DNA from: Candidatus Zipacnadia bacterium
Lineage (GTDB): Bacteria; Armatimonadota; Zipacnadia; Zipacnadales; UBA5352
Reading direction: 5' to 3'
Assembly (NCBI GenBank): GCA_029820945.1
Contig: JALGUJ010000018.1
Coordinates: 1-52,656 of the forward strand
DNA length: 52,656 nucleotides
Shown: positions 1 to 8,645 of the stretch, piece by piece
Numbering within the stretch: the first letter of the stretch is position 1
Layout of the letters: each line of letters opens with the position of its first letter
Made by a program: the position numbers and the translations under genes
Notes under the pieces: model-generated
Database searches by the model: none
What the model saw: the letters and a program-made list of their open reading frames with translations, nothing else
Told to the model about the DNA's origin: nothing

Positions 1-83
1 ACGCGGCGGGCGGCGTGGGCACGCCGGCCCTCCGTATGACTCGGTGTACGCGGCGGGCGGGGTGGGCACGCCGGCCCTCCGTA
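1..83. repeat. 47-bp tandem repeat with hairpin core (two copies)
   Basis: Two consecutive copies start at positions 1 and 48 (period 47). Each begins ACGCGGCGGGCGG and ends CCGGCCCTCCGTA. The first contains a small hairpin at 12-25 (GGCGT, loop GGGC, ACGCC). The core resembles the repeat at the far right end of the window: both run GGGCGGG, a short spacer, then a C-rich arm ending CTCCGTA. The array may extend beyond the left edge. No coding sequence overlaps it. Confidence 0.75.
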
Positions 84-117
84 CGGCGTGGTTCGAGAGA
101 GGGGCGGCGGGGGCCGC

Positions 118-1107
118 TCAGAGGTCGATGGCGCGGTGCTCGCGTGCCGACTGCACGGCCGCCATGGCCGCGCGCAGGGCGTCGAGGCCCTCCTGCGCGG
201 TGCAGATGGGCACGCGGTCGCCGTGGATCTGCTCCAGGAACTCGGCGATCTGCACCCGGTAGATGTCGTCGCGGGCGGTGACGACGCGCTCGACCTCGTA
301 CCCGGGCCGGTCGCGATGGAAGATACGCAGCTCGTACTCCTGCCAGTCGTACGCCAGCACCGCCCTGTCGCCGAAGACCTCGGCCATCGAGCGCTGCGGG
401 AGCTGCACGTAGTCCGCGTGCATCTGCGACAGTGCCCCTGATTCATGCACGCAGAGCACGCTGAAGACGTTGGGCGTGGGCAGCATCTCCAGGTCGCCCA
501 TGGTCACGGACTCGGCGCTGACGCGGACGATGGGTCCGATGAGGAGGGCCAGGTAGTCGAGCAGGTGCGTGTAGTCGATGATGAGCGCGTTCTCCTCCTC
601 GAGGCGGTAGGGCGTGGTCGCGCACATGAGGGTGAAGTAGGTGCCGACCATGGCGCGGCCGCCGACGATGGTACCGCAGGTCCCCTCCTCGATCAGCTCC
701 AGCATGCGTTGCAGCCCGGCGTGTGAGCGCAGGGAGTAGCCGACGGTCAGCATGGTGTCGGCGGCGTCGGCGGCCTCGACGATGGCCTCGGCGGACTCGA
801 TCGTGTCGGCGATGGGCTTCTCGCACATGACGTGGCAGCCGGCCTCCAGCGCGGCAACCGCCATCGGGCGGTGCAGGTGGTTGGGTGTGCAGACGAAGAC
901 GGCGTCGGGCCCGGTAGCGAGGGCCTCGTCGAAGTCCGAGAAGCCGCGCGAGCCCGGCGCCTCCTCGAGCGCCGCCTGCAGGTTCTCCTCCAGCAGATCG
1001 CACACGAGCAGCTCGACCTGCGGGTGCTCGGTGAGCAGTCGGGCGTGGCGGCGGCCGATGGAGCCGCAGCCGACGACGAGCACGCGGGTGGGCGGGATCA
1101 TGACCAT
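118..1107 (-). CDS. Gfo/Idh/MocA family oxidoreductase
   Basis: A predicted NAD(P)-dependent sugar or cyclitol dehydrogenase of 329 residues, normal for the family and cytoplasmic. The N-terminal Rossmann fold shows the dinucleotide-binding motif VVGCGSIGRRHA (about residues 10-21). The family's C-E-K-P segment (CEKPIADT, about 95-102) carries the conserved lysine. The C-terminal half is the alpha/beta dimerisation and substrate domain. The ATG at 1107 is preceded by GGAGG nine bases upstream. The gene overlaps the stop of the preceding SDR gene by 10 bases, so the two are translationally coupled. Pairing with an SDR suggests successive oxidation or reduction of one sugar or sugar acid. The substrate cannot be read from sequence. 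Confidence 0.92.
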   Translation of the reverse strand: MVMIPPTRVLVVGCGSIGRRHARLLTEHPQVELLVCDLLEENLQAALEEAPGSRGFSDFDEALATGPDAVFVCTPNHLHRPMAVAALEAGCHVMCEKPIADTIESAEAIVEAADAADTMLTVGYSLRSHAGLQRMLELIEEGTCGTIVGGRAMVGTYFTLMCATTPYRLEEENALIIDYTHLLDYLALLIGPIVRVSAESVTMGDLEMLPTPNVFSVLCVHESGALSQMHADYVQLPQRSMAEVFGDRAVLAYDWQEYELRIFHRDRPGYEVERVVTARDDIYRVQIAEFLEQIHGDRVPICTAQEGLDALRAAMAAVQSAREHRAIDL

Positions 1108-1916
1108 GCGGTGAACCCTCCATCCACGACCAGGTTGTGCGCGGTGACGTAGGCGGCGGCGTCGGAGGCGAGGTAGACGACGGCGCCCTTGAGGTCAAGG
1201 CCGTCGCGGCCCATGCGGCCGAGCATGACGTGGGAGTTGTAGCGGCGGATGAACTCCGGGGGCTGGCCGCGCTCGAAGCCGCCGGGGGAGATGGAGTTGA
1301 CGCGGATGCCGTGCCTGCCGTTCTCGGCCGCGAGGTCCCTGGTGTAGGCGATGACGCCGCCCTTGGCGGCCGTGTAGTCGCTCATGTTCGGGACCATGTC
1401 CTCGGAGCCCTCGTAGACCCAGCGGTCGCGTCCGACCATGCCGGAGATGGAGCCGATGTTGATGATGGAGCCGCCGCCCTGCTCGCGCATGTAGCGGACC
1501 GCGCAGCGGCAGCAGTGGAAGGTGCCCACGATATTGAGGCGGATCACGTGCTCGAAGTCGTCGATCGAGCGCCGGTCGCAGAGCACGCCGCCCTCGGTCA
1601 GGCGCGCGCCGCCGGCGTTGTTGACGAGCACGTCGAGTCGGCCGTACTCGCTCATGACGCGCTCGAAGGCGGCCTCGACCATGGCCGCGTCGAGGACGTC
1701 CAGGGCGATGGGCAGCACGCGCACGCCGATCTGGTCGGCGAGCTCGGAGGCGACGCGCTCGGCCTTCTGCCCTTCGCGCGAGGTGATGGCGAGGTCCGCG
1801 CCGGCCTCGCCGAGGGCCTCCGCCATGTCCAGGCCGAGGTTCTGGGCGCCGCCGGTGACCATCGCGACGCGTCCGGTGAGATCGAACAGCTCGCTGATGT
1901 GCGGCCCTCTGCGCAT
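1098..1916 (-). CDS. SDR family NAD(P)-dependent oxidoreductase
   Basis: A classical short-chain dehydrogenase/reductase of 272 residues, similar in build to gluconate 5-dehydrogenase and 2-deoxy-gluconate dehydrogenases. Visible motifs are the cofactor glycine motif TGGAQNLG near residue 20, NNAGG near 100, the catalytic serine in IGSISGM, and the Y-x-x-x-K pair in YTAAKGG. The C-terminal ASDAAAYVTAHNLVVDGG is typical of the family. The ATG at 1916 is chosen because GGAGGTG lies seven bases upstream; further upstream the frame has no family homology. The gene is the first of a two-gene operon with the Gfo/Idh oxidoreductase and is divergent from the creatininase-family gene at 2097. The substrate is presumably a sugar or sugar acid (inference). 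Confidence 0.93.
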   Translation of the reverse strand: MRRGPHISELFDLTGRVAMVTGGAQNLGLDMAEALGEAGADLAITSREGQKAERVASELADQIGVRVLPIALDVLDAAMVEAAFERVMSEYGRLDVLVNNAGGARLTEGGVLCDRRSIDDFEHVIRLNIVGTFHCCRCAVRYMREQGGGSIINIGSISGMVGRDRWVYEGSEDMVPNMSDYTAAKGGVIAYTRDLAAENGRHGIRVNSISPGGFERGQPPEFIRRYNSHVMLGRMGRDGLDLKGAVVYLASDAAAYVTAHNLVVDGGFTAWS

Positions 1917-2096
1917 GGTCGGGCACCTCCGCAGGTCGCTGTGGATGCACCTCGATGGGCGGTTCGCTGCGCGGAGGCGCGCGCCCTGCCCGAACCGCGC
2001 CTGATGGCGACGTGCACGTAGACGGCAGGGAGAGGGATTGCCGTGCCGGTGGCGCACCTGTGAGCGAAGGGAATGCGTGCGAGGAGGGCGATACGC

Positions 2097-2969
2097 ATGG
2101 TGGAGTACGATCTGATGTTCGTGCGGGACGTGCGGCGGGCGCTCGCGGAGGCGCCGGTGGCCTACCTGCCCATCGGCGCGCCGGAGATGCACGGCGAGCA
2201 CCTGACATTCGGGCTCGACGCCATCAAGGCGCACGAGCTGTGCAAGCGGATGGCGGAGGCGGGAGGCGGCACCGTGCAGCCGCCGCTGCACTGCGGCACC
2301 TCCGCGCCCACCAGCTTCAACTTCGGCAACGTCTACATCTCGGTGCCGGTGGCGAGGGCGCTCTACACGGAGTACCTGCAGGGGCTCGCGCGCGTGGGCT
2401 TCCGGGTGGTCGTGGCCCTGACCGGCCACTACCCCGGCTGCCAGTCGGCGGTGGTCAAGCACGCGGCGGCCGACGCCATGGAGACCACCGGCGCCTGGAT
2501 CGTGGGACTGGACGAGTGCGATCTGGCGCTGGACCACGGCTACACCGGCGACCACGCGGGGAAGTGGGAAACTTCGATCTACTGGCACCTGCGCCCGGAC
2601 CTGGTGCGGATGGACTACCTGCCCGAGGACCCGGACACGCCGCTGGTGGCCGCGGGGCCGGAGGACCCGCGCGTGCACGCCTCGCCGGAGCTGGGCGAGC
2701 GGGTGAGTGCGATCATCGTCGAGCGGATGGTCGCGTTCGTGCGGACGCTGCTGGAAATGGACGCCGACCCGGTCCGGCACGGGCCGACGAAGTCGCAGAT
2801 GCGCAGCGCGATGCGGGCGATGGCGCTGGCGTTCGAGCGGGGCCGAACCAGTCCGAGGCGCGAGGAGCGCTACCAGCGGGCGTGCGAGCACTTCTACGGC
2901 GGGGAGTTCTCGCAGGCGCTGGGGCTGGTGCTGCAGACGTGGGAGATCGACCGGCGGGAGCTGGGCTGA
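2097..2969 (+). CDS. creatininase family protein
   Basis: A 290-residue member of the creatininase/formamide amidohydrolase family, metal-dependent cytoplasmic amidohydrolases. The N-terminal metal site is seen in APEMHGEHLTFGLD (about residues 27-40). A second family segment, LTGHYPGCQSAV, follows near 115, and the DHAGKWETS segment near 155 supplies the conserved HAG plus the glutamate. The last 90 residues are a helical extension past the usual core. The ATG at 2097 has GAGGAGG ten bases upstream. It is divergent from the SDR operon across 180 bp that presumably hold both promoters. A creatinase-like M24 protein lies at 10267-11433, but the family also contains enzymes acting on quite different cyclic amides, so the substrate is left open. 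Confidence 0.9.
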   Translation: MVEYDLMFVRDVRRALAEAPVAYLPIGAPEMHGEHLTFGLDAIKAHELCKRMAEAGGGTVQPPLHCGTSAPTSFNFGNVYISVPVARALYTEYLQGLARVGFRVVVALTGHYPGCQSAVVKHAAADAMETTGAWIVGLDECDLALDHGYTGDHAGKWETSIYWHLRPDLVRMDYLPEDPDTPLVAAGPEDPRVHASPELGERVSAIIVERMVAFVRTLLEMDADPVRHGPTKSQMRSAMRAMALAFERGRTSPRREERYQRACEHFYGGEFSQALGLVLQTWEIDRRELG

Positions 2970-3047
2970 CGTGCGAGAGGCGAGCGGAGGCCGCCGGTCC
3001 GTGAGGTCCGGCCGCCCCGCCTGACGAGCGCCACGGGCGGTTGCGCG

Positions 3048-5315
3048 TCAGCCGAGCTTCCTGCGCTCGGCGGGGATGCGGCGCTCGATGATGTCGCCCA
3101 GGCCCGAGAGCTTCTCGGCGATCAGCTCGCGGTCGATCATGTAACCGTAACCCTCGCCGTGCCAGCCCAGGCGGGAGTCGGCATCGCACAGGGCGATGGC
3201 GAGCGTGGCGTTGGCGGCCTCATCGCGGCAGATGCGCTCCATGCGGTCGAGCAGCACGCGCTTCGCGGACGGGTCGTCGGAGGCGTAGAAGGCATCGCGC
3301 GCAAGCAGGAAGTCCACGACGTTGCCGGCGCTGACGAGCTGCCGGTAGCACATCTTCGCCACGCCGATCTCGCGCTCGAGGCGGTCGCGGTCCGCACCCG
3401 TGGCCCGGTCGAGCCCCTGCTGCATCATCTCGACGCCCTCGAGCCAGTTGTCGGCCACGGTGCGGTAGCACTCGAGCACCTTTTCGGCGCCGAAGGGGCT
3501 CACCCAGTCGAGGCGGTCGCCGTCGAGGTTGGTGTCGAGCAGCCAGGAGCGGGGGAACTTCTGGTCGCGCCGATCGAAGACGAAGCGGAATGCGGGCCCG
3601 CGGGAGATGGGCCCGTAGTACATGACCGGGATCGAGGTCGGGAAGTCGTCGTGGGCGGTGCAGAGCTGCTGCCAGCCGGCCAGGACGTCATCGGCCGCGT
3701 CAGGGCCGAAATGCCGGGTGGCGAGCGCGCGCAGGGCGTCGTCGGGCTCGGGCTGGGGGTCCCAGTTCATCTCGCCGGCGACCTCGGTGCCGAGCGAGAG
3801 CATGTTGCCGAAGTTCCAGCAGGTCATCATTCCGGTGCAGCCGGCCCGGACGAGCGCCCGCCACTTGCCGGCGATCTTGTGCAGCGTGGGGAGATAGGGG
3901 ACGTCCGGGTTCTCATGTGTGGTGCCGATCTGCACCTTGGCGTAGACGGGCAGGCCGCGCCGGCGCTGGAAGTCGGCGACGCCGGTGAAGCGCGGTGAGG
4001 GGCCGATGACCTTGATGGAGTACTCGTCGTTCTTGTACTCGAAGCCGCAGGCCTCGGTCATGGTGCCGCGCTCGAAGTCGCCCATGACGATGACGTCGTC
4101 GGGGAGCTGCTCGAGGACGCCGCGCTGCGGGTCCTCCTCCCACATGTTCCAGCTCCAGTTCCACGCGACCACCTCGGCGTCGGGGTTCGCGGCCTTGATG
4201 CCGTCGCGCAGCAGCGTGACGATCTCGCCCACGACCTCCTGGGGCGTGCGGTCGGCGCAGCGGGGGCACATGGTGCCCGCCTCGACCATCTCCTCGAGCT
4301 GCTCGGCGCTGCCCGGGATGCGGCTGTGGCACCAGCAGTGACTCGGGTACTCGGAGGCGGTGATCAGCAGCACGCCGGCCAGCTCGGGAACCTGGCGGAA
4401 GACGTACTCGGCAGACTCGCGCAGGTAGTCCTTGACCTCCTGGGTCGAGGTGCAGAGGTAGTAGACCGGCTTCATGTGGCACAGCGGGCCCTGCACATGC
4501 GGGTACCTGTCCCAGAAGGGATCGTCCTCATCGAGGCCCATGGGCTCGTTGAGGTAGAGGAAGACCTTCATGCCGAAGCGCGCGGCGCGCTGGCAGAGCC
4601 TGCGCAGCTCGCCGAGGATGGCATCCGCGTTCTCTCCGAACTCGGGGAATGGACTGCACCTGGCGAACTTGCGCAGAGCGCCGCGGAGCCAGATGGCGTT
4701 GAAGCCGTGCATGGCCAGGCGCAGGAGCACGTTCTCGTGGTAGAACTGGCCCGGGCCGGCGTCATCCTCGATGTAGGCGGGGTACTCGCACTGCACCGTC
4801 CGCCAGTTGCTCTCGAAGGGTGGCCCGATGTAGCCGCTGAGCTCCTCGACGTAGAACGGCGAGAGGGCCGAGCGATGGATGCGGTGCTTGAAGAGCGGCC
4901 GGCGCGTCTCCTCCACCGGTGCGACGAAGGGGCCGCCGCGCTCGCGCATGAGGGCGATGAGGCGGAAGACGCCATGCAGCAGCCCGGCCGCCGAGGCGCC
5001 GGCGACCTCGATGCCCTGCTCGGCCACAACGAGGCGATGCGTCTCGGGATTGTCGCCCAGCGACTCGTCAAGGGTGAGTACGATGTGGCGCTCCGCCTCG
5101 CCTCGCAGCGGCACGGAGTAGGACATGCGGAGCACGTCGCGGAGGGTGTCGGCCGCGGAGACGGCGGCGGGCTCGTCGCTCTCGCACACGATGTCCCACG
5201 ATCCGTCGATGGTGACGTCACCGGGGCGCGCGGTCGCGCGCGGACGGTAGGAGATCTCCGTCCACAGCGGCGAGCGCAGGTCGGTCGAGAACGGAATCGT
5301 GTCGGCGAGTCTCAT
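3048..5315 (-). CDS. GH20-like / alpha-glucuronidase-like glycoside hydrolase
   Basis: A 755-residue protein without an obvious signal peptide. Residues 20-125 resemble the small alpha/beta domain (GH20 domain 2/GH67 N-terminal type) that precedes the barrel in hexosaminidases and alpha-glucuronidases. The central part (about 140-500) reads as a TIM barrel, for example MKVFLYLNEPMG, GVLLITASEYP and AEVVAWNWSWNM. The last 200 residues are helical. A cysteine cluster, C327-W-C329-H330 with C350-P-R-C353, looks like a structural metal site. The ATG at 5315 has GGAGGAG seven bases upstream; an in-frame ATG at 5330 lacks one. The exact glycosidic bond is unknown. It is tandem with the secreted protein at 5357-8119, 41 bases apart. 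Confidence 0.8.
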   Translation of the reverse strand: MRLADTIPFSTDLRSPLWTEISYRPRATARPGDVTIDGSWDIVCESDEPAAVSAADTLRDVLRMSYSVPLRGEAERHIVLTLDESLGDNPETHRLVVAEQGIEVAGASAAGLLHGVFRLIALMRERGGPFVAPVEETRRPLFKHRIHRSALSPFYVEELSGYIGPPFESNWRTVQCEYPAYIEDDAGPGQFYHENVLLRLAMHGFNAIWLRGALRKFARCSPFPEFGENADAILGELRRLCQRAARFGMKVFLYLNEPMGLDEDDPFWDRYPHVQGPLCHMKPVYYLCTSTQEVKDYLRESAEYVFRQVPELAGVLLITASEYPSHCWCHSRIPGSAEQLEEMVEAGTMCPRCADRTPQEVVGEIVTLLRDGIKAANPDAEVVAWNWSWNMWEEDPQRGVLEQLPDDVIVMGDFERGTMTEACGFEYKNDEYSIKVIGPSPRFTGVADFQRRRGLPVYAKVQIGTTHENPDVPYLPTLHKIAGKWRALVRAGCTGMMTCWNFGNMLSLGTEVAGEMNWDPQPEPDDALRALATRHFGPDAADDVLAGWQQLCTAHDDFPTSIPVMYYGPISRGPAFRFVFDRRDQKFPRSWLLDTNLDGDRLDWVSPFGAEKVLECYRTVADNWLEGVEMMQQGLDRATGADRDRLEREIGVAKMCYRQLVSAGNVVDFLLARDAFYASDDPSAKRVLLDRMERICRDEAANATLAIALCDADSRLGWHGEGYGYMIDRELIAEKLSGLGDIIERRIPAERRKLG

Positions 5316-5356
5316 GATCGGCTCCTCCATGCAAACACGGGGGGCATCCAGGCCCG

Positions 5357-8119
5357 TCAGTCGCGCTCGATCGCGAGCAACTGCTGCGGTGTGTACGCCG
5401 CGAACGGGTCAATGCCCTTCAGTGTCACGAAGATATCATCCTGCCGGCCCTCGGGTCCCGGTCCGAGGGTGAAGGACCACGCCGCGCCGCGATGCGCCGG
5501 CGGCGCGTCGATCTCGAAGACGCCGGTCGCGTCCATCTCTCCCGCCTCATCCAGCGCCACCGCGCCGGACGGATCGCGCACGATCAGTCTGAGGCCCTCC
5601 TCGGGCTGCGGCGCGCCGGCGGTGATGGTGAAGCGCTCGCAGTCGGCGGGGACGAAGAAGTACATCGGCGCGGTAGGCTCCGGATCGCAGAGGTGCATCG
5701 CCCGCGAGCCACCGGCCAGCAGCACCGCCCGCTGGCAGATTGGGCGCATGCGGTAGAGGTTGCCGCCCGACGCGGCGACCAGCAGGTAGTCGCCGGGGCC
5801 GGCGGTCTCGAGCGTGAGCGTCTCCATCGGCGACCAGTCCTCCATCACGTCCGGCCCGGTGCCGGTGTTGTCCCGGGAGATTACCTCACCGTCAAGGCTG
5901 ATCAGGGTCAGTGAGAGCGGGTGTCCGCCCGCGCGCCCGGCGACGGAGACCTCGACATGCAGCGGCGCGTCATCGGCGAGCTTCAGATACCACTCCTGCG
6001 TGTCACGCAGCGCCGGCGGGACCTCCGGCGCCTCGGCGGAGTCGGCATCGATGGGCAGGAGCCTGAACGAGGGTCCGACCCGGTCGAGCATCATCGTGGC
6101 TGTGGCGCGCCGGCCCTCGGCGGCCGGGTCGGCGATCGGCGGCCCGTCGTGCAGCGGCAGGCCCTCGACCTCCAGCAGTGCATACACGCCCATCTGCGGG
6201 ACGGTCACGTGAACGCCGTCCGCGTGGGGGTCGCCGGCGAGCGTGATGTCGTCGAGTTGGGGGCGGATGAGCGTGACCTCCGGGTCTGCGGCATGGCATT
6301 GAACCGGGACGGTGACCTCGAGCTCGCGGACGATCGGCACCGCGTCGGTCGCGCCCTGCTCGGTGGCGAACGGCACCCCGTAGTTCAGCAGGTGCACCTG
6401 GTAGCGCTCGCCGATCCGGCGCAGCTCCGCGGCCAGGTGCGGATATGCGTCAGGTGCCATGATCGACGGAGAGCGCCCGAGCAGCCTGCAGACGCCCTCG
6501 TACATGCGCGCAGCCGGGCCGGGCAGCGTGTCGCTGAGCGTCACGTCGAGGGCCATCACGCGCCCCGCGCCCACCGTGGTCACGGCCGGCTCGGCCGACG
6601 GCTCCGGCAGCCACCGGTCCTCGGTCGGTGCCCCTGAGATGTCATGCGTCGCGCACTCGCCCAGAGCCAGCACGGACGTCTCGCCGCGCTCGATCATGGC
6701 CGCGAGCGTGGCCATCGGCCCGCCAGGGAGGACCCGCGCGTGGGGCAGGATCAGCAGCTCCGGCGGGTCCTCCGCCAGCTCGGTGGCCATGCGCTCCGCA
6801 GCCGCATGGATCAGCCGGTGCGGGACGTGCAGGCGGCGCAGGTGTTCGGTGCAGACGTGAACCTGGTGGTGATGGGCGTTGAAGCCGAACATCGCATCGA
6901 AGGGTGAGTAGACGACCGCGACGGTGGCCGCGGACTCAGAGTGCATCCGGTCTCGATGCGCCTGAATGAACTCGACCATCGGCTGCGCCCACTCAAGGTT
7001 CATGTCGGGCGCAGCCGGATAGCGCTTCGTGGGCGGGTAGATCACGAACGCTCCTCCGTGCGCGAAGCCCTCGGCCAGCGCCAGGTGCGCGATCCCGGGG
7101 TTGCGCAGCACGCCGGTGTACGCCTTCTGCAGCGTGCTCTGCACGTCCGGCCCGCGGGCCTCGGCGTAGAGGTAGTCGAACCGGTTGGTGTGCAGGTCAT
7201 CCTGCTGCAGCCCGCAGAAGTAACGGGTGGTGCCCACGCCGGGGAAGACGCCCGGCTCCACGTACATCGTGCCGACCGCGTCGCCCCAGAGGGTGGGCTC
7301 GACGCCGCGCGCGGTCTGCGCCCAGAACCAGCGATAGCCGCCGGAGTTGGGTGCGACGAGGAAGTTGCCCTCACCATCCACGGACTCGCCGGCGGCCGTC
7401 ACCACCTCGCGGAAGAAGTCGGCCATCGAGTCAGTCCAGAAGCGGCGGCAGAGGCCGAGCAGCGTGCGCCGGACATCGGCGCTCGCGTCCGGGAGGTGCA
7501 TGGGGATCGGCCCGCCGTCCGGATCAACCCCAAGCAGGTCCCGCGCGATCTGCTCGTAGCCATGCGCCCGCATCCAGCGGTCGAACGCCGCCTGGCAGTG
7601 CTCGCAGTAGCACCTGCACATGGGGTTGTCGCACATGACCCCGTTGACCTCGCCAGCCGCGAGGTTGAGGACGATCTCGCGCGAGATCGCACGCCAGTCA
7701 GGGTTGTTCGGGCACATCATGTAGCGCGAGCCGGCGTACGCGAGGGCCAGATCGCCTTCGGGGTCGCGTTGGGCCCAGCTCTCCGGGCCGCCTTCAGGGC
7801 GCTTGATCCGGAAGCCGAAGTCCTCCCAGTGATCGTACATGTGCTGCAACTGCGAGGGCGTGCGGGTGAAGAAGTCCTTGTATCCGGTCATCCAGCGCAC
7901 GCCGGCCGCGCGCAGCTCGGCGGCCTGCCGGGCGGCGACGTCGGGATCGGCGTCGAAGCCGGGCATGTGCACGAGATCGGGCGCGATGCGGAGCAGGTCC
8001 TCCCGTGCCTCGGGGTAGTCGGCAGTCGAGCGGACCGCGACCGCGATCCCGTCGCGATCCTGCGCCGACAGCGGCGCGGTGACGAGGAGCACGAGCAGGC
8101 AGGCTGATGCGTAACGCAT
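5357..8119 (-). CDS. secreted putative glycoside hydrolase (beta-galactosidase-like barrel)
   Basis: A 920-residue protein with a clear signal peptide (MRYASACLLVLLVTAPLSAQ). Residues 25-400 look like a TIM-barrel glycosidase. Residues 480-640 have the trimer or glutamine-amidotransferase-like fold found behind GH42-type barrels (PPELLILPHARVLPGGPM, MIERGETSVLALGE). The C-terminal 300 residues are beta-rich, probably carbohydrate-binding. A striking cysteine cluster, C163, C168, C170, C172 and C175, sits in the barrel. The ATG at 8119 has GAGAGG seven bases upstream; an in-frame ATG at 8134 overlaps that site and is less likely. Substrate unknown; no named family can be assigned with confidence. 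Confidence 0.8.
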   Translation of the reverse strand: MRYASACLLVLLVTAPLSAQDRDGIAVAVRSTADYPEAREDLLRIAPDLVHMPGFDADPDVAARQAAELRAAGVRWMTGYKDFFTRTPSQLQHMYDHWEDFGFRIKRPEGGPESWAQRDPEGDLALAYAGSRYMMCPNNPDWRAISREIVLNLAAGEVNGVMCDNPMCRCYCEHCQAAFDRWMRAHGYEQIARDLLGVDPDGGPIPMHLPDASADVRRTLLGLCRRFWTDSMADFFREVVTAAGESVDGEGNFLVAPNSGGYRWFWAQTARGVEPTLWGDAVGTMYVEPGVFPGVGTTRYFCGLQQDDLHTNRFDYLYAEARGPDVQSTLQKAYTGVLRNPGIAHLALAEGFAHGGAFVIYPPTKRYPAAPDMNLEWAQPMVEFIQAHRDRMHSESAATVAVVYSPFDAMFGFNAHHHQVHVCTEHLRRLHVPHRLIHAAAERMATELAEDPPELLILPHARVLPGGPMATLAAMIERGETSVLALGECATHDISGAPTEDRWLPEPSAEPAVTTVGAGRVMALDVTLSDTLPGPAARMYEGVCRLLGRSPSIMAPDAYPHLAAELRRIGERYQVHLLNYGVPFATEQGATDAVPIVRELEVTVPVQCHAADPEVTLIRPQLDDITLAGDPHADGVHVTVPQMGVYALLEVEGLPLHDGPPIADPAAEGRRATATMMLDRVGPSFRLLPIDADSAEAPEVPPALRDTQEWYLKLADDAPLHVEVSVAGRAGGHPLSLTLISLDGEVISRDNTGTGPDVMEDWSPMETLTLETAGPGDYLLVAASGGNLYRMRPICQRAVLLAGGSRAMHLCDPEPTAPMYFFVPADCERFTITAGAPQPEEGLRLIVRDPSGAVALDEAGEMDATGVFEIDAPPAHRGAAWSFTLGPGPEGRQDDIFVTLKGIDPFAAYTPQQLLAIERD

Positions 8120-8165
8120 TGGATTGCCTCTCATCGCTGTACGAGTCAGTTCGGTCGCGATCGTG

Positions 8166-8534
8166 CTACTCGCTGAAGCCGATCGTTGTGTAGTACGCGA
8201 GCTTCTCCTGGCGCACGTCGGCGCGGCCGATCTGAGCGACGACCGGGACCGACGAGCGCAGGCGTAGGGCATACTGGCCGAAGGGCACCTCGAAGCCGCG
8301 ATCGCCCAGCGGCCTGTCGATGCGGAAGCAGCGCACGCGGCGCGCCGGCACCTCGACCCACAGGCCCTCCTCGGGCTCGCGGTCCTCGAAGTACACATCG
8401 ATCTCGATCTGCGCGTCCTGATCCCCGGTGTTGAGCACGATCAGCGACTCGTGGCCCTCCAGGGGCAGGCCGGGCTCGCCCTGCGGGGGCAGGTCGCCGT
8501 CGGGGAATATCCAGGTGCGCTTGCCGTTCGCCAT
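8166..8534 (-). CDS. ASRT (Anabaena sensory rhodopsin transducer)-family protein
   Basis: A 122-residue cytoplasmic protein that strongly resembles the soluble transducer of Anabaena sensory rhodopsin, a small beta-sandwich tetramer. Matching elements in order are KRTWIFPDGDLPP near the start, HESLIVLNTGDQDAQIEI (about 35-52), YFEDREPEEG, then VPARRVRCFRI and VPVVAQIGRADVRQ. No rhodopsin gene lies in the window, so the protein is probably used in another way. Distant relatives are linked to sugar binding and metabolism, which would fit its position between a polysaccharide deacetylase and a secreted glycosidase. The start ATG at 8534 has AAGGAG ten bases upstream. Family assignment is confident; function is not. 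Confidence 0.85.
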   Translation of the reverse strand: MANGKRTWIFPDGDLPPQGEPGLPLEGHESLIVLNTGDQDAQIEIDVYFEDREPEEGLWVEVPARRVRCFRIDRPLGDRGFEVPFGQYALRLRSSVPVVAQIGRADVRQEKLAYYTTIGFSE

Positions 8535-8597
8535 CGATGCTCAGCTCCTTGGCGGTCGCTTGTGCCTGTAGTGGCGGCGACATCCTGCGGGAACGGC

Positions 8598-8619
8598 ATG
8601 CGGACGAGGGCGTCCGCAT
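8598..8619. terminator. perfect 8-bp stem-loop between deacetylase and ASRT genes
   Basis: ATGCGGAC (8598-8605), a six-base loop and GTCCGCAT (8612-8619) form a perfect stem in the 111-bp gap. There is no T-run, so it would be a weak or factor-dependent terminator, a processing site, or a protein-binding dyad upstream of the ASRT-family gene. Confidence 0.4.
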
Positions 8620-8645
8620 CACGGGACGGCACGATTGCCGGGCGC

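Noticed and set aside
1917..2891. N-terminal extension of the SDR frame up to 2891
   Set aside because: The extension is antisense to the creatininase-family gene and Arg/His-rich; the ATG at 1916 with GGAGGTG upstream is the natural start.
2970..3047. Possible terminator hairpin between the converging creatininase and GH20-like genes
   Set aside because: Only a five-base GGCCG/CGGCC pairing with a poorly matched interior was found; too weak to list.
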